Shown here piece after piece: positions 8,525 to 17,042 of a DNA stretch of 64,000 bases. The stretch comes from Chloroflexota bacterium (GTDB lineage Bacteria; Chloroflexota; Dehalococcoidia; Tepidiformales; Tepidiformaceae). A program made the position numbers and the translations under genes. The stretch is from NCBI GenBank assembly GCA_026702615.1, contig JAPPBY010000004.1, positions 1-64,000 on the forward strand, in the 5' to 3' direction. Positions within the stretch are counted from its first letter, which is position 1; each line of letters starts with the position of its first letter. The notes beneath the pieces were generated by a model. The model ran no database searches, was not told the origin of the DNA, and saw only the letters and a program-made list of their open reading frames with translations.

Positions 8525-9328
8525 CTAGATGAGCTTGGCCTCGCGCAGCTTCAGCGCGAGGTTGCGGGCCTGCTCCTCGGGGGAGTCGCCCTCGATGATC
8601 TCGACGTTGCTCTCCACCTGCGGGATGTAGAGCGCTTCCAGCTCCAGCCAGCGGTTGTCCTCGCCGGCCTCGTCGTCTTCGAGCTCCAGGTCGTCCGCCG
8701 ACCAGACCTGCACGGTCTTCTTGGCCGCGAGCATGATCTGCCGGAGCTGCGGGTAGCGCGGCTCGCCGAACTCGTTCGAGATCGAGACGACCGCGGGCAG
8801 GTCCACTTCGACGGTCTGGAAGCCGTCGTCCAGCACCCGCTCGACCGTGAGCGTGTCGCCGTCCAGCTCCATCGACTTCGCGATGGTCACGCAGGGGATT
8901 TCCAGCTGCTCGGCCACGCCCAGGGGCGCAACGCCCATGTCCCAGTCGGCCGAGGCCCGGCCCATCAGCACAAGGTCGACGTCGCCGATCTTTTCGATCG
9001 CCCGCGACAGCGCGACGGCCGTCTGGAAGTTATCGATGTTCTCGAAGTCAGGGTCGCTCAGCAGGACGCCTTCGTCGGCGCCCATCGCGAGGGCGTGCTT
9101 GATCGCGTCGCGCGCCGAGTCCTCGCCGAGGCTGATGACCGTGATCTTGCCCTCGCCGGCGGCGTCCTTCAGACGAAGGGCCGCCTCCGTGGCCTGGGGG
9201 TCGTAGGGATTCACCACCGGCGCGATGCCCTGCGCGGGAATCACGCGCTTCGCCGCTTCATCGACGGCGAATTGCGAGGCCGGCGTCTCCGGATCGGGAA
9301 TCTGCTTGACGCAGACGACTATGTTCAC
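8525..9328 (-). CDS. etfB: Electron transfer flavoprotein beta subunit
   Basis: 267 residues from a GTG start, with AGGAG about 11 bases upstream. It begins with the EtfB signature (VCVKQIPDPE) and carries the AMP/FAD-binding pattern with MGRASADWDMG. It is the partner of the downstream etfA. It is the first gene after the 0.5 kb repeat-bearing gap, so its promoter should lie between 9329 and 9500, though I see no clear hexamers there. Confidence 0.95.
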   Translation of the reverse strand: MNIVVCVKQIPDPETPASQFAVDEAAKRVIPAQGIAPVVNPYDPQATEAALRLKDAAGEGKITVISLGEDSARDAIKHALAMGADEGVLLSDPDFENIDNFQTAVALSRAIEKIGDVDLVLMGRASADWDMGVAPLGVAEQLEIPCVTIAKSMELDGDTLTVERVLDDGFQTVEVDLPAVVSISNEFGEPRYPQLRQIMLAAKKTVQVWSADDLELEDDEAGEDNRWLELEALYIPQVESNVEIIEGDSPEEQARNLALKLREAKLI

Positions 9329-9502
9329 GCTGACGCCAACTCCTTCTTACAGACAGGTCGGGAATGGATGGAGCGGGCAGGGCCAGCCATGCGCCGCTGC
9401 GCCGGTCAGCGTAGCACGATCCCGCAGCTTGTGAAATCTCGCACGGACCCAGAAGGCCTGTGTTGCCGGGCCATGCAAGCGACCGTGGTGAAGTCCGCCG
9501 CC

Positions 9503-9741
9503 GAGCGCGAAGCGGAGCGGAGCAGTCGAGCCGAAGGCACAGGGCGCGAAGCGAGGCGCAGCACACGAGCCAAGGAGCAGCGGCGGGCGAATCCCGGCCG
9601 GCGAGCGCGGAGCAGTCGAAGGAGCAAGACCCGGCGCCAGCCAGCGAGTGAGCGCGAGGCCACATGCGGAGCAGCCGAAGGAGCAAGACGCGGCGACAGC
9701 CGGCGAGTGAGCGCGAAGCGAAGCGGAGCAGTCGAAGGAGC
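9503..9741. repeat. Degenerate direct-repeat tract between etfB and amt
   Basis: At least five imperfect copies of a unit built on gagcgcgaagcggagcagtc followed by gaaggagcaaga occur at about 9503, 9544, 9601, 9665 and 9705. The last two full units (9601-9660 and 9665-9725) also share a following segment ending in gcgagtgagcgcga. Spacing is uneven and the copies have diverged. It sits in a 535-base region with no credible gene. It is neither CRISPR nor a simple microsatellite. A dispersed intergenic repeat family is the most likely explanation. Confidence 0.7.
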
Positions 9742-9863
9742 TAGTCGCATGAACGTTGTGTTTCGAAACCTGTCTGAAACAGGCCCGCAATCTGTGGGAA
9801 ACCAACCCGACCTAGCTTCCCCCTCGACGTTTCGCCCCACCCGGGGGCATCGAGGAGGATTGC

Positions 9864-11315
9864 ATGAAACGTGCCCTACCGGCCCTGCGCCGGCCGACCG
9901 CCATGCTTGCAGGCGGTCTGCTCGCGCTCGGCATCATTTCCGTGGTCTCCGCCCAGGACGGTGCTGAGGACCTCGCTGACATCATCAGCGCGGTCGACAC
10001 CGCCTGGTTGCTGATCGCGGGCTTCCTCGTGTTCTTCATGCAGGCCGGTTTCGCCATGCTCACGGCGGGCTTCGTCCGCTCCAAGGAGACGGCGAACATC
10101 CTGATGAAGAACATGATCGACGCCTGCGTGGGAGGCATCTCCTTCTGGCTCGTCGGCTGGGCCTTCGCCTACGGCGTCAGCGACGCCTCGAACGAGTTCA
10201 TCGGGCTTGGCAACTTCGGCTTGAACCAGCTTGCTGAAGCAGGCTATGGCCACGCCGACTGGTTCTTCCAGTTCGCCTTCGCCGCAGCCGCCGCCACGAT
10301 CGTGGCCGGCGCCCTGGCAGGACGCACCAAGTACTCTGCCTACCTCATCTACACGGTCGTCGTCACCGGCTTCATCTACCCGGTCGTGGTCCACTGGGGC
10401 TGGGACGGGACCACCTGGATGGGCGCCTTCACGGACGACATCTGGCTGGGCAACGGCTACGTCGACTTCGCGGGCTCGGGCATCGTCCACACCGTGGGCG
10501 GCATCACCGGCCTCATGGGGGCCATCGCTGTGGGCGCGCGCCTCGGCAAGTACGGACCCAACGGTGAGGTTCGCGCGATTCCCGGCCACAACATCTCGAT
10601 CGCCACGATCGGCATGTTCATCCTCTGGTTCGGCTGGTACGGGTTCAACCCGGGTTCGACGCTGGGCCTCTCGGGCGGCGGGGCCTCGTTGGCGGCCAGC
10701 GTGGCAGTCACGACGACCCTGGCGGCGGGCGCCGGCGGTATCACCGCCATGCTGTGGTCACGCTTCCGCACGGGCCGCTACGACGCCGGCCTCACCATCA
10801 ACGGCATTCTGGCCGGCCTCGTGGCCATCACGGCCGGCACAGCCACGGTCGACCCGTGGGCATCGGTCGTTATCGGCGCCGTCGGCGCGCTGGTCATGTA
10901 CTACGGTGTGCAACTCCTGGATGCTAGGTTCCGCATCGACGATCCCGTCGGCGCCGTCTCCGTGCATGCCTTCGCCGGCATCTGGGGCGTCCTCGCTGTC
11001 GGCCTGTTCTCCTCCGAGGCGGGCATGACGGCCGCTGGCTACGCCAACCCCCAGCACTACGGCCTCTTCCTGGGCGGGGGCGGCGAGCAGCTCCTGATGC
11101 AGCTCATCGGGATTGCGGCCATCGTCGGCTGGACCGCCGTGACGGGCGGGATTCTCTTCTTCGCCATCAAGTTCACCGTCGGACTCCGCGTGAGCGAGGA
11201 AGAAGAGATGCGTGGCCTCGACCTCATCGAGCACGGCGTCGATGCCTACCCGGACTTCGGTCCTTCGGGCTCTGGCATCTTCGGTGCCGCCGAGATTGGC
11301 GGAGGCGGAAGGTGA
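9864..11315 (+). CDS. amt: Ammonium transporter
   Basis: 483 residues. An N-terminal signal-peptide-like segment (cleavage after SVVSAQ) is followed by about 11 membrane helices with Amt/MEP signatures: GFAMLTAGF, DFAGSGIVHTVGG, FGWYGFNPGS and VSVHAFAGIWG (pore histidines). A strong GGAGG binding site precedes the ATG. It is followed after 49 bases by a PII gene, the usual amt-glnK pair in which PII blocks the channel when nitrogen is plentiful. The cytosolic tail carries a conserved-looking GLDLIEHG segment. Confidence 0.95.
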   Translation: MKRALPALRRPTAMLAGGLLALGIISVVSAQDGAEDLADIISAVDTAWLLIAGFLVFFMQAGFAMLTAGFVRSKETANILMKNMIDACVGGISFWLVGWAFAYGVSDASNEFIGLGNFGLNQLAEAGYGHADWFFQFAFAAAAATIVAGALAGRTKYSAYLIYTVVVTGFIYPVVVHWGWDGTTWMGAFTDDIWLGNGYVDFAGSGIVHTVGGITGLMGAIAVGARLGKYGPNGEVRAIPGHNISIATIGMFILWFGWYGFNPGSTLGLSGGGASLAASVAVTTTLAAGAGGITAMLWSRFRTGRYDAGLTINGILAGLVAITAGTATVDPWASVVIGAVGALVMYYGVQLLDARFRIDDPVGAVSVHAFAGIWGVLAVGLFSSEAGMTAAGYANPQHYGLFLGGGGEQLLMQLIGIAAIVGWTAVTGGILFFAIKFTVGLRVSEEEEMRGLDLIEHGVDAYPDFGPSGSGIFGAAEIGGGGR

Positions 11316-11364
11316 GCCCACGCCACATCCCGCATCCGACCCTGAGTCCGGAAAGGAGTACCCG

Positions 11365-11706
11365 GTGAAAAAGATCGAAGCCATCATCCGCCCGAGCGCA
11401 CTCGAACCCGTAAAGGACGCGCTCGACGAGCTCGGCTTCTCCGGCGGCATCACCGTCTGGGAGGTCAAAGGCCACGGCAAACAGCGTGGCGTCACCGAGC
11501 AGTGGCGCGGCCGCGAGTACCGTGTGGAGTACCTCTCCAAGGTGTTCCTCACGCTCGTGGTGGCCGACGACAAGGCTGACGCCGTCGTGGACGCTGTTCT
11601 CGACAACGCCAGCTCCGGCGAGATCGGCGACGGCAAGGTCTTCATCTCGAACGTGGAGGATGCCGTACGCGTCCGCACCCGCGAACGCGGAGACGAGGCG
11701 CTCTAG
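11365..11706 (+). CDS. glnK: PII signal-transduction protein
   Basis: 113 residues from a GTG with AAGGAG upstream. The fold starts KKIEAIIRP and the T-loop reads VKGHGKQRG...RGREYRVEYL. Y52 is the equivalent of the uridylylated Tyr51 of E. coli PII, while the neighbouring Tyr46 equivalent is Trp. The B-loop and C-terminal signature (GEIGDGKVFISNVEDAVRVR) are present. It controls the adjacent Amt and probably nitrogen metabolism. glnK is preferred over glnB because of the amt linkage. Confidence 0.92.
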   Translation: MKKIEAIIRPSALEPVKDALDELGFSGGITVWEVKGHGKQRGVTEQWRGREYRVEYLSKVFLTLVVADDKADAVVDAVLDNASSGEIGDGKVFISNVEDAVRVRTRERGDEAL

Positions 11707-11725
11707 CCTCCCACGTCCCCCGGCT

Positions 11726-11758
11726 GAGGGGCTGGGCGCAATCCGCGCCCGGCCCCTC
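11726..11758 (+). terminator. Strong hairpin after the PII gene
   Basis: A 14-bp stem (gaggggctgggcgc pairing with gcgcccggcccctc, one G-U pair) with a 5-base loop lies 20 bases after the stop. There is no T-run behind it, so it may be a U-less terminator or an RNA processing/stability element between the PII gene and the next gene. Confidence 0.55.
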
Positions 11759-11807
11759 TCCCATATCCCCCTCGAAACGAACAACCCCTACCCCAGGAGG
11801 TGAGGCT

Positions 11808-12260
11808 GTGGAAGGAACGCCCTTCGAGGTGCGCGTTCGAAGCCTCCGCGAAGGCTGGGTCGAGCGGCGCGAATCCGGTTTCCTCTCCCGCTCCCACGAC
11901 TTCGACTCCCAGAGTCGCGTCCTCGCCAACATCCACCGCTGGGCCAGCGAGAGCATCGAGGACATCCGCCACGTGTACGGCGAAGCGCTCCCCATCGCCA
12001 TCGACCCCATCGACGACCCGGCCCCCTTCAGCATCACCGTCGGCGCCGTCCAGCATGCCGCCTTCGAGCTGGTCGACCGAGGGGGAGCCGAGCGCTCCTC
12101 CTGGCAGGTTGTGGCCCGCGTCGCCACCGGCAGCGGCGAGGCCGGCGAAGCTCCGGAGGAGCGCCGTGTGCGCCACTGGCGCCGCAGCCAGGTCGAAGAG
12201 ATCCTGCTCTCGCTCCTCAGCGCCTACGAGCGCTCCCTCAACCGCGAAGTCTCAGCCTGA
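11808..12260 (+). CDS. Hypothetical protein downstream of amt-glnK
   Basis: 150 residues from a GTG with an AGGAGGTGAG binding site. It is soluble and charged, with no signal peptide or motif that I recognise. The C-terminal helix (VEEILLSLLSAYERSLN) is amphipathic. Another reading frame over the same span is Ser/Pro/Ala-rich shadow sequence, whereas this frame has normal composition. It may be cotranscribed with the PII gene if the hairpin at 11726 is leaky. Function unknown. Confidence 0.65.
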   Translation: MEGTPFEVRVRSLREGWVERRESGFLSRSHDFDSQSRVLANIHRWASESIEDIRHVYGEALPIAIDPIDDPAPFSITVGAVQHAAFELVDRGGAERSSWQVVARVATGSGEAGEAPEERRVRHWRRSQVEEILLSLLSAYERSLNREVSA

Positions 12261-13697
12261 CTAACCTCTCGCCTGCTCCCCGGCAGCGCGCGCCACGATC
12301 GCGTCCGCAAGTCCCGCGAAGATGCGCTTGTGGACGGGCCAGAGTGCGTACCAGTAGAGCAGCCCCGCCGCCCCCGCCGGATGGAAGTGCGCCGCCGTGA
12401 CGATGCGCGACCCCTCGCCCTCCACCGCCACCTCGAATTCGAGGATCGCGATTCCGGGCAGCTTCATCTCCGCAAGCAGTGTCAGCCGGCGTCCCGCCTC
12501 CACCCCCACGACCCGCCAGAAGTCGAGCGCGTCGCCCGTTCGGATCTCAGTTGGGTGCCGGCGCCCCCGCCGCCTCCCCACGCCCCCCACCAGGCGGTCC
12601 AGCAGCCCGCGCAGGTTCCAGAGCCAGTTTCCGTAGTACCACCCGTTCGACCCGCCGATCGCCGAGACCACCCCCCACACCGCCCCCGGCGACGCGCCAC
12701 TGCTCCGCTCGACGCGCTCCCCGCGGCTGTAGAACGAGATTTCGGCGCGGTGGTCGCGCATGGCGAACGAGCCCTCGGTCCACCGCGCCGGCAGCTCGGC
12801 CGTGCGCTCGGCCTCGAGTGCAGCCCGGACCGCTTCTTCGTACGTGTGCAGCTCGATCGGGAGGCGTGCGTGCAGGTCCGCCTCCGGATCGACCACGAGG
12901 TCGTGCCGCAGGCCGTCGATCAGCGGCCGCGCGACGCTCGAGGGCACCGCCGTCACGAGGTCGAGCCAGTAGGAGGAGAGCCGCGGGCTGAGCACCGACA
13001 CCGGGATGATGGCCAGCCGTCGCCCCACCGTCCTCGCGAAACGCGTGAGCAGGTCCTGGTACCGCACGACTTCGGGACCGCCTGCGTCGTACACATGGCT
13101 CCCGGGCGGCTCCGCTTCCGGCAGGCGCACGAGGTACTCGATCAGGTCATCGAGGGCGATGGGCTGCGTCAGCGACCGCACCCAGCGTGGGGTCACCATC
13201 ACCGGCAGGTGGTAGACGAGGTCCCGGATGACCTCGAACGCCGCCGAGCCGGGCCCGACCACGATGCCTGCGCGAACCTCCGTCACGTCCACGACGCCCT
13301 CGCGCAGGACATCGCCCGTCTCCCGGCGCGAGGCGAGGTGCGCAGACGCCGCCCCGCTCGGCTGCAGCCCGCCCAGGTAAAACATGCGGCTCACCCCCGC
13401 CCCTTCGGCCGCCTGGCGTGCGTTCTCCGCCGCCCGCCGGTCGCGCTCCGGGAAGTCGGACCCAGAGGCCATCGAGTGAACCAGGTAGTAGATGAGGTCG
13501 ACGCCCTTGAACGCGGCGTCGAGCGACTCGCGGTCGAGCGCGTCCGCCTGCACCACCTCCACCCCCTCCCATTCGCGCGCTTCGAGCGTCTCCCGCCGCC
13601 GTCCCGCCGCCCGTACGGCGTGCCCCTCCGCGACGAGCCGGGGCACGAGATGGCTGCCCACGTACCCCGAAGCCCCTAGGACAAGGACAGATGCCAC
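12261..13697 (-). CDS. SDR-family NAD(P)-binding protein with DUF2867-type C-terminal domain
   Basis: 478 residues from a GTG. It starts with a Rossmann motif VLGASGYVGSHL and AAGRR (NADP preference plausible), then the atypical-SDR pattern with IYYLVHSM near residue 70. Residues about 330-475 (GSNGWYYGNWLWNLRGLLDRL, FWRVVGVE) match the DUF2867/SRPBCC-like domain found in YbjT-type proteins of this length. Substrate unknown; membrane or quinone-related roles have been suggested for relatives. It ends tail-to-tail with, and directly adjoining, the previous gene. Confidence 0.85.
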   Translation of the reverse strand: MASVLVLGASGYVGSHLVPRLVAEGHAVRAAGRRRETLEAREWEGVEVVQADALDRESLDAAFKGVDLIYYLVHSMASGSDFPERDRRAAENARQAAEGAGVSRMFYLGGLQPSGAASAHLASRRETGDVLREGVVDVTEVRAGIVVGPGSAAFEVIRDLVYHLPVMVTPRWVRSLTQPIALDDLIEYLVRLPEAEPPGSHVYDAGGPEVVRYQDLLTRFARTVGRRLAIIPVSVLSPRLSSYWLDLVTAVPSSVARPLIDGLRHDLVVDPEADLHARLPIELHTYEEAVRAALEAERTAELPARWTEGSFAMRDHRAEISFYSRGERVERSSGASPGAVWGVVSAIGGSNGWYYGNWLWNLRGLLDRLVGGVGRRRGRRHPTEIRTGDALDFWRVVGVEAGRRLTLLAEMKLPGIAILEFEVAVEGEGSRIVTAAHFHPAGAAGLLYWYALWPVHKRIFAGLADAIVARAAGEQARG

Positions 13698-13710
13698 TCG
13701 TTTCCCCCTG

Positions 13711-13746
13711 TTGTGCGCGTCTGGCTGAGAGGATATATAATATATC
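13711..13746 (+). promoter_or_regulatory. mazEF promoter with palindromic operator over the -10 box
   Basis: A TTGTGC-like -35 (13711-13716) and a perfect TATAAT -10 (13736-13741), 19 bases apart. The -10 is embedded in a perfect inverted repeat, gatatat-a-atatatc, at 13732-13746. This AT-rich block is the most obvious AT island around. Its placement 18 bases before the antitoxin ATG fits an autoregulatory operator. Confidence 0.65.
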
Positions 13747-13763
13747 TCCGAAGGGGAGCCTGC

Positions 13764-14003
13764 ATGGGCGCCGAGTCACACGTTTCCAGGTGGGGTACCA
13801 GCCTCGCGGTCCGCATCCCGAAGCCCATCGCGGAGCAGTGGGGAATTCGGGAAGGCTCGACCATCGAAATCGTTTCCGAAGGTGACGAGGTCATCCTGCG
13901 CAAGCGAACCTACGACCTGACCACGATGCTCTCCCAGGTCAACTCCGACAACCTTCATCCGGAACAGGATCCCGGCCCGGCTGTTGGTCGCGAGGAGTGG
14001 TAG
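13764..14003 (+). CDS. mazE: MazE-like (AbrB-fold) antitoxin
   Basis: 79 residues from the ATG at 13764. The swapped-hairpin AbrB/MazE DNA-binding fold is clear: VSRWGTSLAVRIPKPIAEQWG then STIEIVSEGDEVILR. A flexible acidic tail of about 25 residues would block the toxin. It overlaps the toxin start by 7 bases. It is expected to bind the palindrome at 13732-13746 and repress its own operon. Confidence 0.88.
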   Translation: MGAESHVSRWGTSLAVRIPKPIAEQWGIREGSTIEIVSEGDEVILRKRTYDLTTMLSQVNSDNLHPEQDPGPAVGREEW

Positions 14004-14338
14004 ACCGCGACTATGTCCCCGCCCGGGGCGACATCGTCTGGCTTAGCTTCACACCGCAAGCCGGGCATGAGCAGGCCGGTCATAGACCGGCCCTCGTTTT
14101 GAGTCCGGTGTCCTACAACGAAGTAACCAGCCTTGCCCTCTGCTGCCCGATCACCTCTCGTGTCAGGGGCTATCCATTCGAGGTTGCGCTTCCCACGACC
14201 ATTCCCGTTACCGGCGTTGTTCTCGCTGATCAGATGCGTAGCCTTGACTGGCGGGCAAGAGGGGCTCGCTTCGAGTGTCGCGCCCCGCGACAGGTCGTCA
14301 GCGAAGCCCTTGAAAAGGTCGGCGTGCTGTTGGACTAG
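13997..14338 (+). CDS. mazF: MazF-like mRNA interferase toxin
   Basis: 113 residues from a GTG. It has the PemK/MazF start RGDIVWLSFTPQAGHEQAGHRPALVLSP with the catalytic Arg after HEQAGH, then CPITSRVRGYPFEV and the ADQMRSLDW strand. It cleaves single-stranded RNA at short motifs when not bound by MazE. Type II toxin-antitoxin partner of the preceding gene. Confidence 0.92.
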   Translation: MVDRDYVPARGDIVWLSFTPQAGHEQAGHRPALVLSPVSYNEVTSLALCCPITSRVRGYPFEVALPTTIPVTGVVLADQMRSLDWRARGARFECRAPRQVVSEALEKVGVLLD

Positions 14339-14362
14339 GAGGCCGTCCCGCTGGCTACGGCC

Positions 14363-15235
14363 CTAGTGGAACACCACCGTCTTGTTGTCGTACACGAGCA
14401 CCCGGTCCTCGATGTGCCAGCGCACTGCTCGCGCGAGCACCATTCGCTCCACTTCGCGGCCGAGCCGCATAAGGTCCGCCCTCGCGTTCCGGTGCGTCAC
14501 CCGCACGACGTCCTGCTCGATGATCGGTCCTGCGTCCAGCTCGGCCGTCGCATAGTGTGCCGTCGCCCCGATGATCTTGACCCCCCGCTCCTCCGCCTGC
14601 CCGTACGGGTCGGCGCCTGCGAATGCCGGCAGGAACGAGTGGTGGATGTTAATGACCTTCTGCGGGTATTCGCCCAGGAACATCGGCGTCAGTATCTGCA
14701 TGTAGCGCGCCAGCACCACGAGGTCGACCCGGCCGCGCAGCAGGTCGAGCATGGCCTTCTCCTGCTCGACCTTCGTCTCTCGCGTCACCGGCAGGTGCTC
14801 GAACGGCACGTTGAACCGCTCCGCCAGCGGCCGCAGGATCTCGCGGTTCGAGATCACCATGGTGATGTCCGCCTCAAGCTCCTCCGTCCGTGCCCGCCAC
14901 AGCAGGTCCAGCACGCAGTTTGGCTCGCGCGTGCAGAGGATGGCGATGCGCGGCCGGTCCGCGCTGTAGGAGACGCGCCACTGCATGTCGAACTTGCTCG
15001 CGACCGCTGCCCCGAATCCCGCGGCCACCTCCTCCGCGGGCGTGCTCAGGCCGTTGAGGTCGTACTCGATGCGCATGAAGAACTGTGGGTTCTCGCCGTC
15101 CGTAGAGTGCTGATCGCCCTGCAGGATGTTCGCGCCGTGCCGGTACAGGTAGTCCGAGACGGCGGCCACGATCCCGGGCCGGTCCGGACACTGGACCAGT
15201 AGCCGCGCGCTGCCCTCGGCGGGGGAGTCGCTCAT
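14363..15235 (-). CDS. purU: Formyltetrahydrofolate deformylase
   Basis: 290 residues. An N-terminal ACT domain (LLVQCPDRPGIVAAVSDYLY) is followed by the formyltransferase-like domain with the NIHHSFLPAF motif (catalytic His) and GATAHYATAELDAGPIIEQD (catalytic Asp). It hydrolyses 10-formyl-THF to formate and THF, balancing the one-carbon pool. A TATGAT hexamer sits 6 bases before the ATG, so the transcript is probably leaderless. Confidence 0.95.
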   Translation of the reverse strand: MSDSPAEGSARLLVQCPDRPGIVAAVSDYLYRHGANILQGDQHSTDGENPQFFMRIEYDLNGLSTPAEEVAAGFGAAVASKFDMQWRVSYSADRPRIAILCTREPNCVLDLLWRARTEELEADITMVISNREILRPLAERFNVPFEHLPVTRETKVEQEKAMLDLLRGRVDLVVLARYMQILTPMFLGEYPQKVINIHHSFLPAFAGADPYGQAEERGVKIIGATAHYATAELDAGPIIEQDVVRVTHRNARADLMRLGREVERMVLARAVRWHIEDRVLVYDNKTVVFH

Positions 15236-15241
15236 GGCCCG

Positions 15242-15247
15242 ATCATA
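15242..15247 (-). promoter_or_regulatory. -10 element for leaderless purU transcript
   Basis: TATGAT (5 of 6 consensus) followed by 6 bases and the purU ATG. Confidence 0.55.
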
Positions 15248-15296
15248 CGTCCCCGGCGTCCCGGAAGGTGATTCATTTGTGCCATACCGCGAGGCG

Positions 15297-16778
15297 CTAC
15301 TGGTACATGATGAGGTCCGGCACCTGCTCGATCGCCTGCACCTGCTCCGGCGTCATCACGGGCGTGTCCTGGTCAAAGAACAGCTTCAGCGCCGGCCGCT
15401 CCGAGGGCGCCGTCAGTGCGTACCAGTCGTAGTGCCGGAGCTTCAGGGCGGCGGTTCCGAACCCGTCCATATCGATCGACACCTCAACGCCCTCGACGTC
15501 CTCGACCAGGTCCCGGTCTCGCAGCATTCTCGCCGCGAACTGGTGCACCATCAGGATTTTCGGAGGGATTCCCTCCTCTTCCACCAGTGTCGCCAGGTAG
15601 TGCTGCACCTCGTTCACGTGTTCCGCGCCGATCCCCCCGATAGCGAGGCCCGGCCTCACGCCAAGGTGCTCGGTCGCGAACTCAGGGTCGATCGCCATAT
15701 GCACGAACGGCTCGCGCAGGAACTCCTCGAGCAGCTTCACTTCCGTTAGCGGGTCACTCCAGCCGATCTGCACGTCCAGGAAGAGGATCATGTCCCGCTC
15801 ACGGGCCGCCTCCACGTACTCGGCGATGCGGTCGGCCGGCAGCCGGTACAGCCAGGTACCGTCAGCGGTCGGGTACGCCTGTGCCACACCCGTGATCAGG
15901 TGGAAGGCGGGGATCACTTCCCGCGGGCCGTTGAGCCGGTCGTACCGGGCCGCCCAGATCGCGACCTCGTTGGCGACTTCCGCCGGCGTTCCGTGGCCCA
16001 GCACGCCCATCGCCGCCACATCCGGATAGCCGTAGAACGAGACTATCTGGGCGTTCTCGAACACCGACTCGACCGTCGGCGGTCGCGGGAACGTCCAGGC
16101 CCGTTCGGTGTCGGAGACGATCAGGTACTGCCCGCCCGGTGAGAAGTGCGTCAGGCCGCCCAGCAGCGGGGCTACCCCTGTACCCCACGCCCGCGTCGGG
16201 AGGATATGTCCCTCCGCGAACGACCAGACGGACAGACCAGGAACGGTGCCGTCGGGGCCACGCTCCCAGTTCACCCAGCCCAGCGCTCGTCCGGCGAACG
16301 CCTCGCGCAATTCAAGGCGTGGCCCGCTCCACTCCACCCAGGTAGCCCCCTCGCGGAGCATCACGTCGCACTGCGGAATAGCGTCGATACCACTGATCGG
16401 GATCGATTCGGACCAGCCCAGCGAGGTCGACGTGATCTCCACGGTGGCATCGTGGCCGTGGCAGATGTAGGCGCGCTCGCCGTCGATGCGCAGCGGAGTT
16501 TCTGAGTCCACATCGTGCCCGGAGCTGCCTCCGCCGGGCAGGCGCAGGTTGATCTCGGTCGGGAGGTCACAGGCGATCTCGATGGAGAGCGGCGTGCTCA
16601 GCGGGACGCTTTCCGTTGAGGTCCCGCGTGCTGCCGCCACCGTGCCGTCGTAGGCCGCTTCCGCTGTCACCTGGCAGGCGGCGTCTGCAGCGGCTGCGGA
16701 GTTGTCCGCGGTCACCCAGAAAGCGAGTGCCAGAACACCCGCCAGCGCCACACCTAGCTTGGTCAAGAATGCAGGCAT
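15297..16778 (-). CDS. Secreted protein of unknown function
   Basis: 493 residues with an N-terminal signal peptide (VALAGVLALAFWVTADNSAAAADA). Residues about 35-190 are beta-rich with paired cysteines. Residues about 230-490 look like an alpha/beta barrel (IVSFYGYPDVAAMG, VIPAFHLITG, MILFLDVQIGW, MAIDPEFATEH, ILMVHQF, VSIDMDGFG). A GGAGGTG binding site precedes the ATG. I do not recognise a family with certainty. The C-terminal half resembles the domain often annotated as lipoprotein/glycoside-hydrolase-like in Chloroflexota. No operon partner. Confidence 0.6.
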   Translation of the reverse strand: MPAFLTKLGVALAGVLALAFWVTADNSAAAADAACQVTAEAAYDGTVAAARGTSTESVPLSTPLSIEIACDLPTEINLRLPGGGSSGHDVDSETPLRIDGERAYICHGHDATVEITSTSLGWSESIPISGIDAIPQCDVMLREGATWVEWSGPRLELREAFAGRALGWVNWERGPDGTVPGLSVWSFAEGHILPTRAWGTGVAPLLGGLTHFSPGGQYLIVSDTERAWTFPRPPTVESVFENAQIVSFYGYPDVAAMGVLGHGTPAEVANEVAIWAARYDRLNGPREVIPAFHLITGVAQAYPTADGTWLYRLPADRIAEYVEAARERDMILFLDVQIGWSDPLTEVKLLEEFLREPFVHMAIDPEFATEHLGVRPGLAIGGIGAEHVNEVQHYLATLVEEEGIPPKILMVHQFAARMLRDRDLVEDVEGVEVSIDMDGFGTAALKLRHYDWYALTAPSERPALKLFFDQDTPVMTPEQVQAIEQVPDLIMYQ

Positions 16779-17000
16779 CGTCGGGACACCTCCGGAGCAG
16801 CCACCAATCCCGTCAGTAAGATATTAGCAAAGTGCTTATGCATTTGGCTATTTCTTAACGCAAGGAAGTGCGGACGTTCCATCTCCTCTCTTCCAGCGTG
16901 CCCTACCAGGGCTCCGCTTGCCTTTACGAACGGGCGGCTTTCCGGGACTCTCCTGCGCCGGCCGACCTTTCCTCCACCGGGCACGGCCTCCCTCGCCCAA
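16779..17000. other. Intergenic region between divergent genes
   Basis: This 222-base stretch, moderately AT-rich near 16810-16860, must carry the promoter of the secreted protein. A TAATAT-like box on the minus strand near 16820 is the best candidate but lacks a good -35. No gene or RNA is recognised. Confidence 0.4.
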
Positions 17001-17006
17001 TAGAAT
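17001..17006 (+). promoter_or_regulatory. -10 box for the DUF502 gene
   Basis: TAGAAT, 36 bases before the ATG at 17043, giving a leader of about 30 bases with a GGAGG binding site. Confidence 0.45.
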
Positions 17007-17042
17007 CGGCGGGTAGGCCCACGGGGCATCCGGAGGCGTTCC

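Noticed and set aside
9503-9741. CRISPR array
   Set aside because: Repeat copies are diverged, units are unevenly spaced and there are no unique spacers or cas genes.
11800-12264. Alternative 154-codon frame starting at 11800
   Set aside because: Ser/Pro/Ala-rich shadow; the overlapping frame from 11808 has balanced composition and proper spacing to the ribosome binding site.
14341-14362. Hairpin ggccgt/acggcc between mazF and purU as terminator
   Set aside because: Only 6 bp with a 10-base loop and no T-run; not enough to call.
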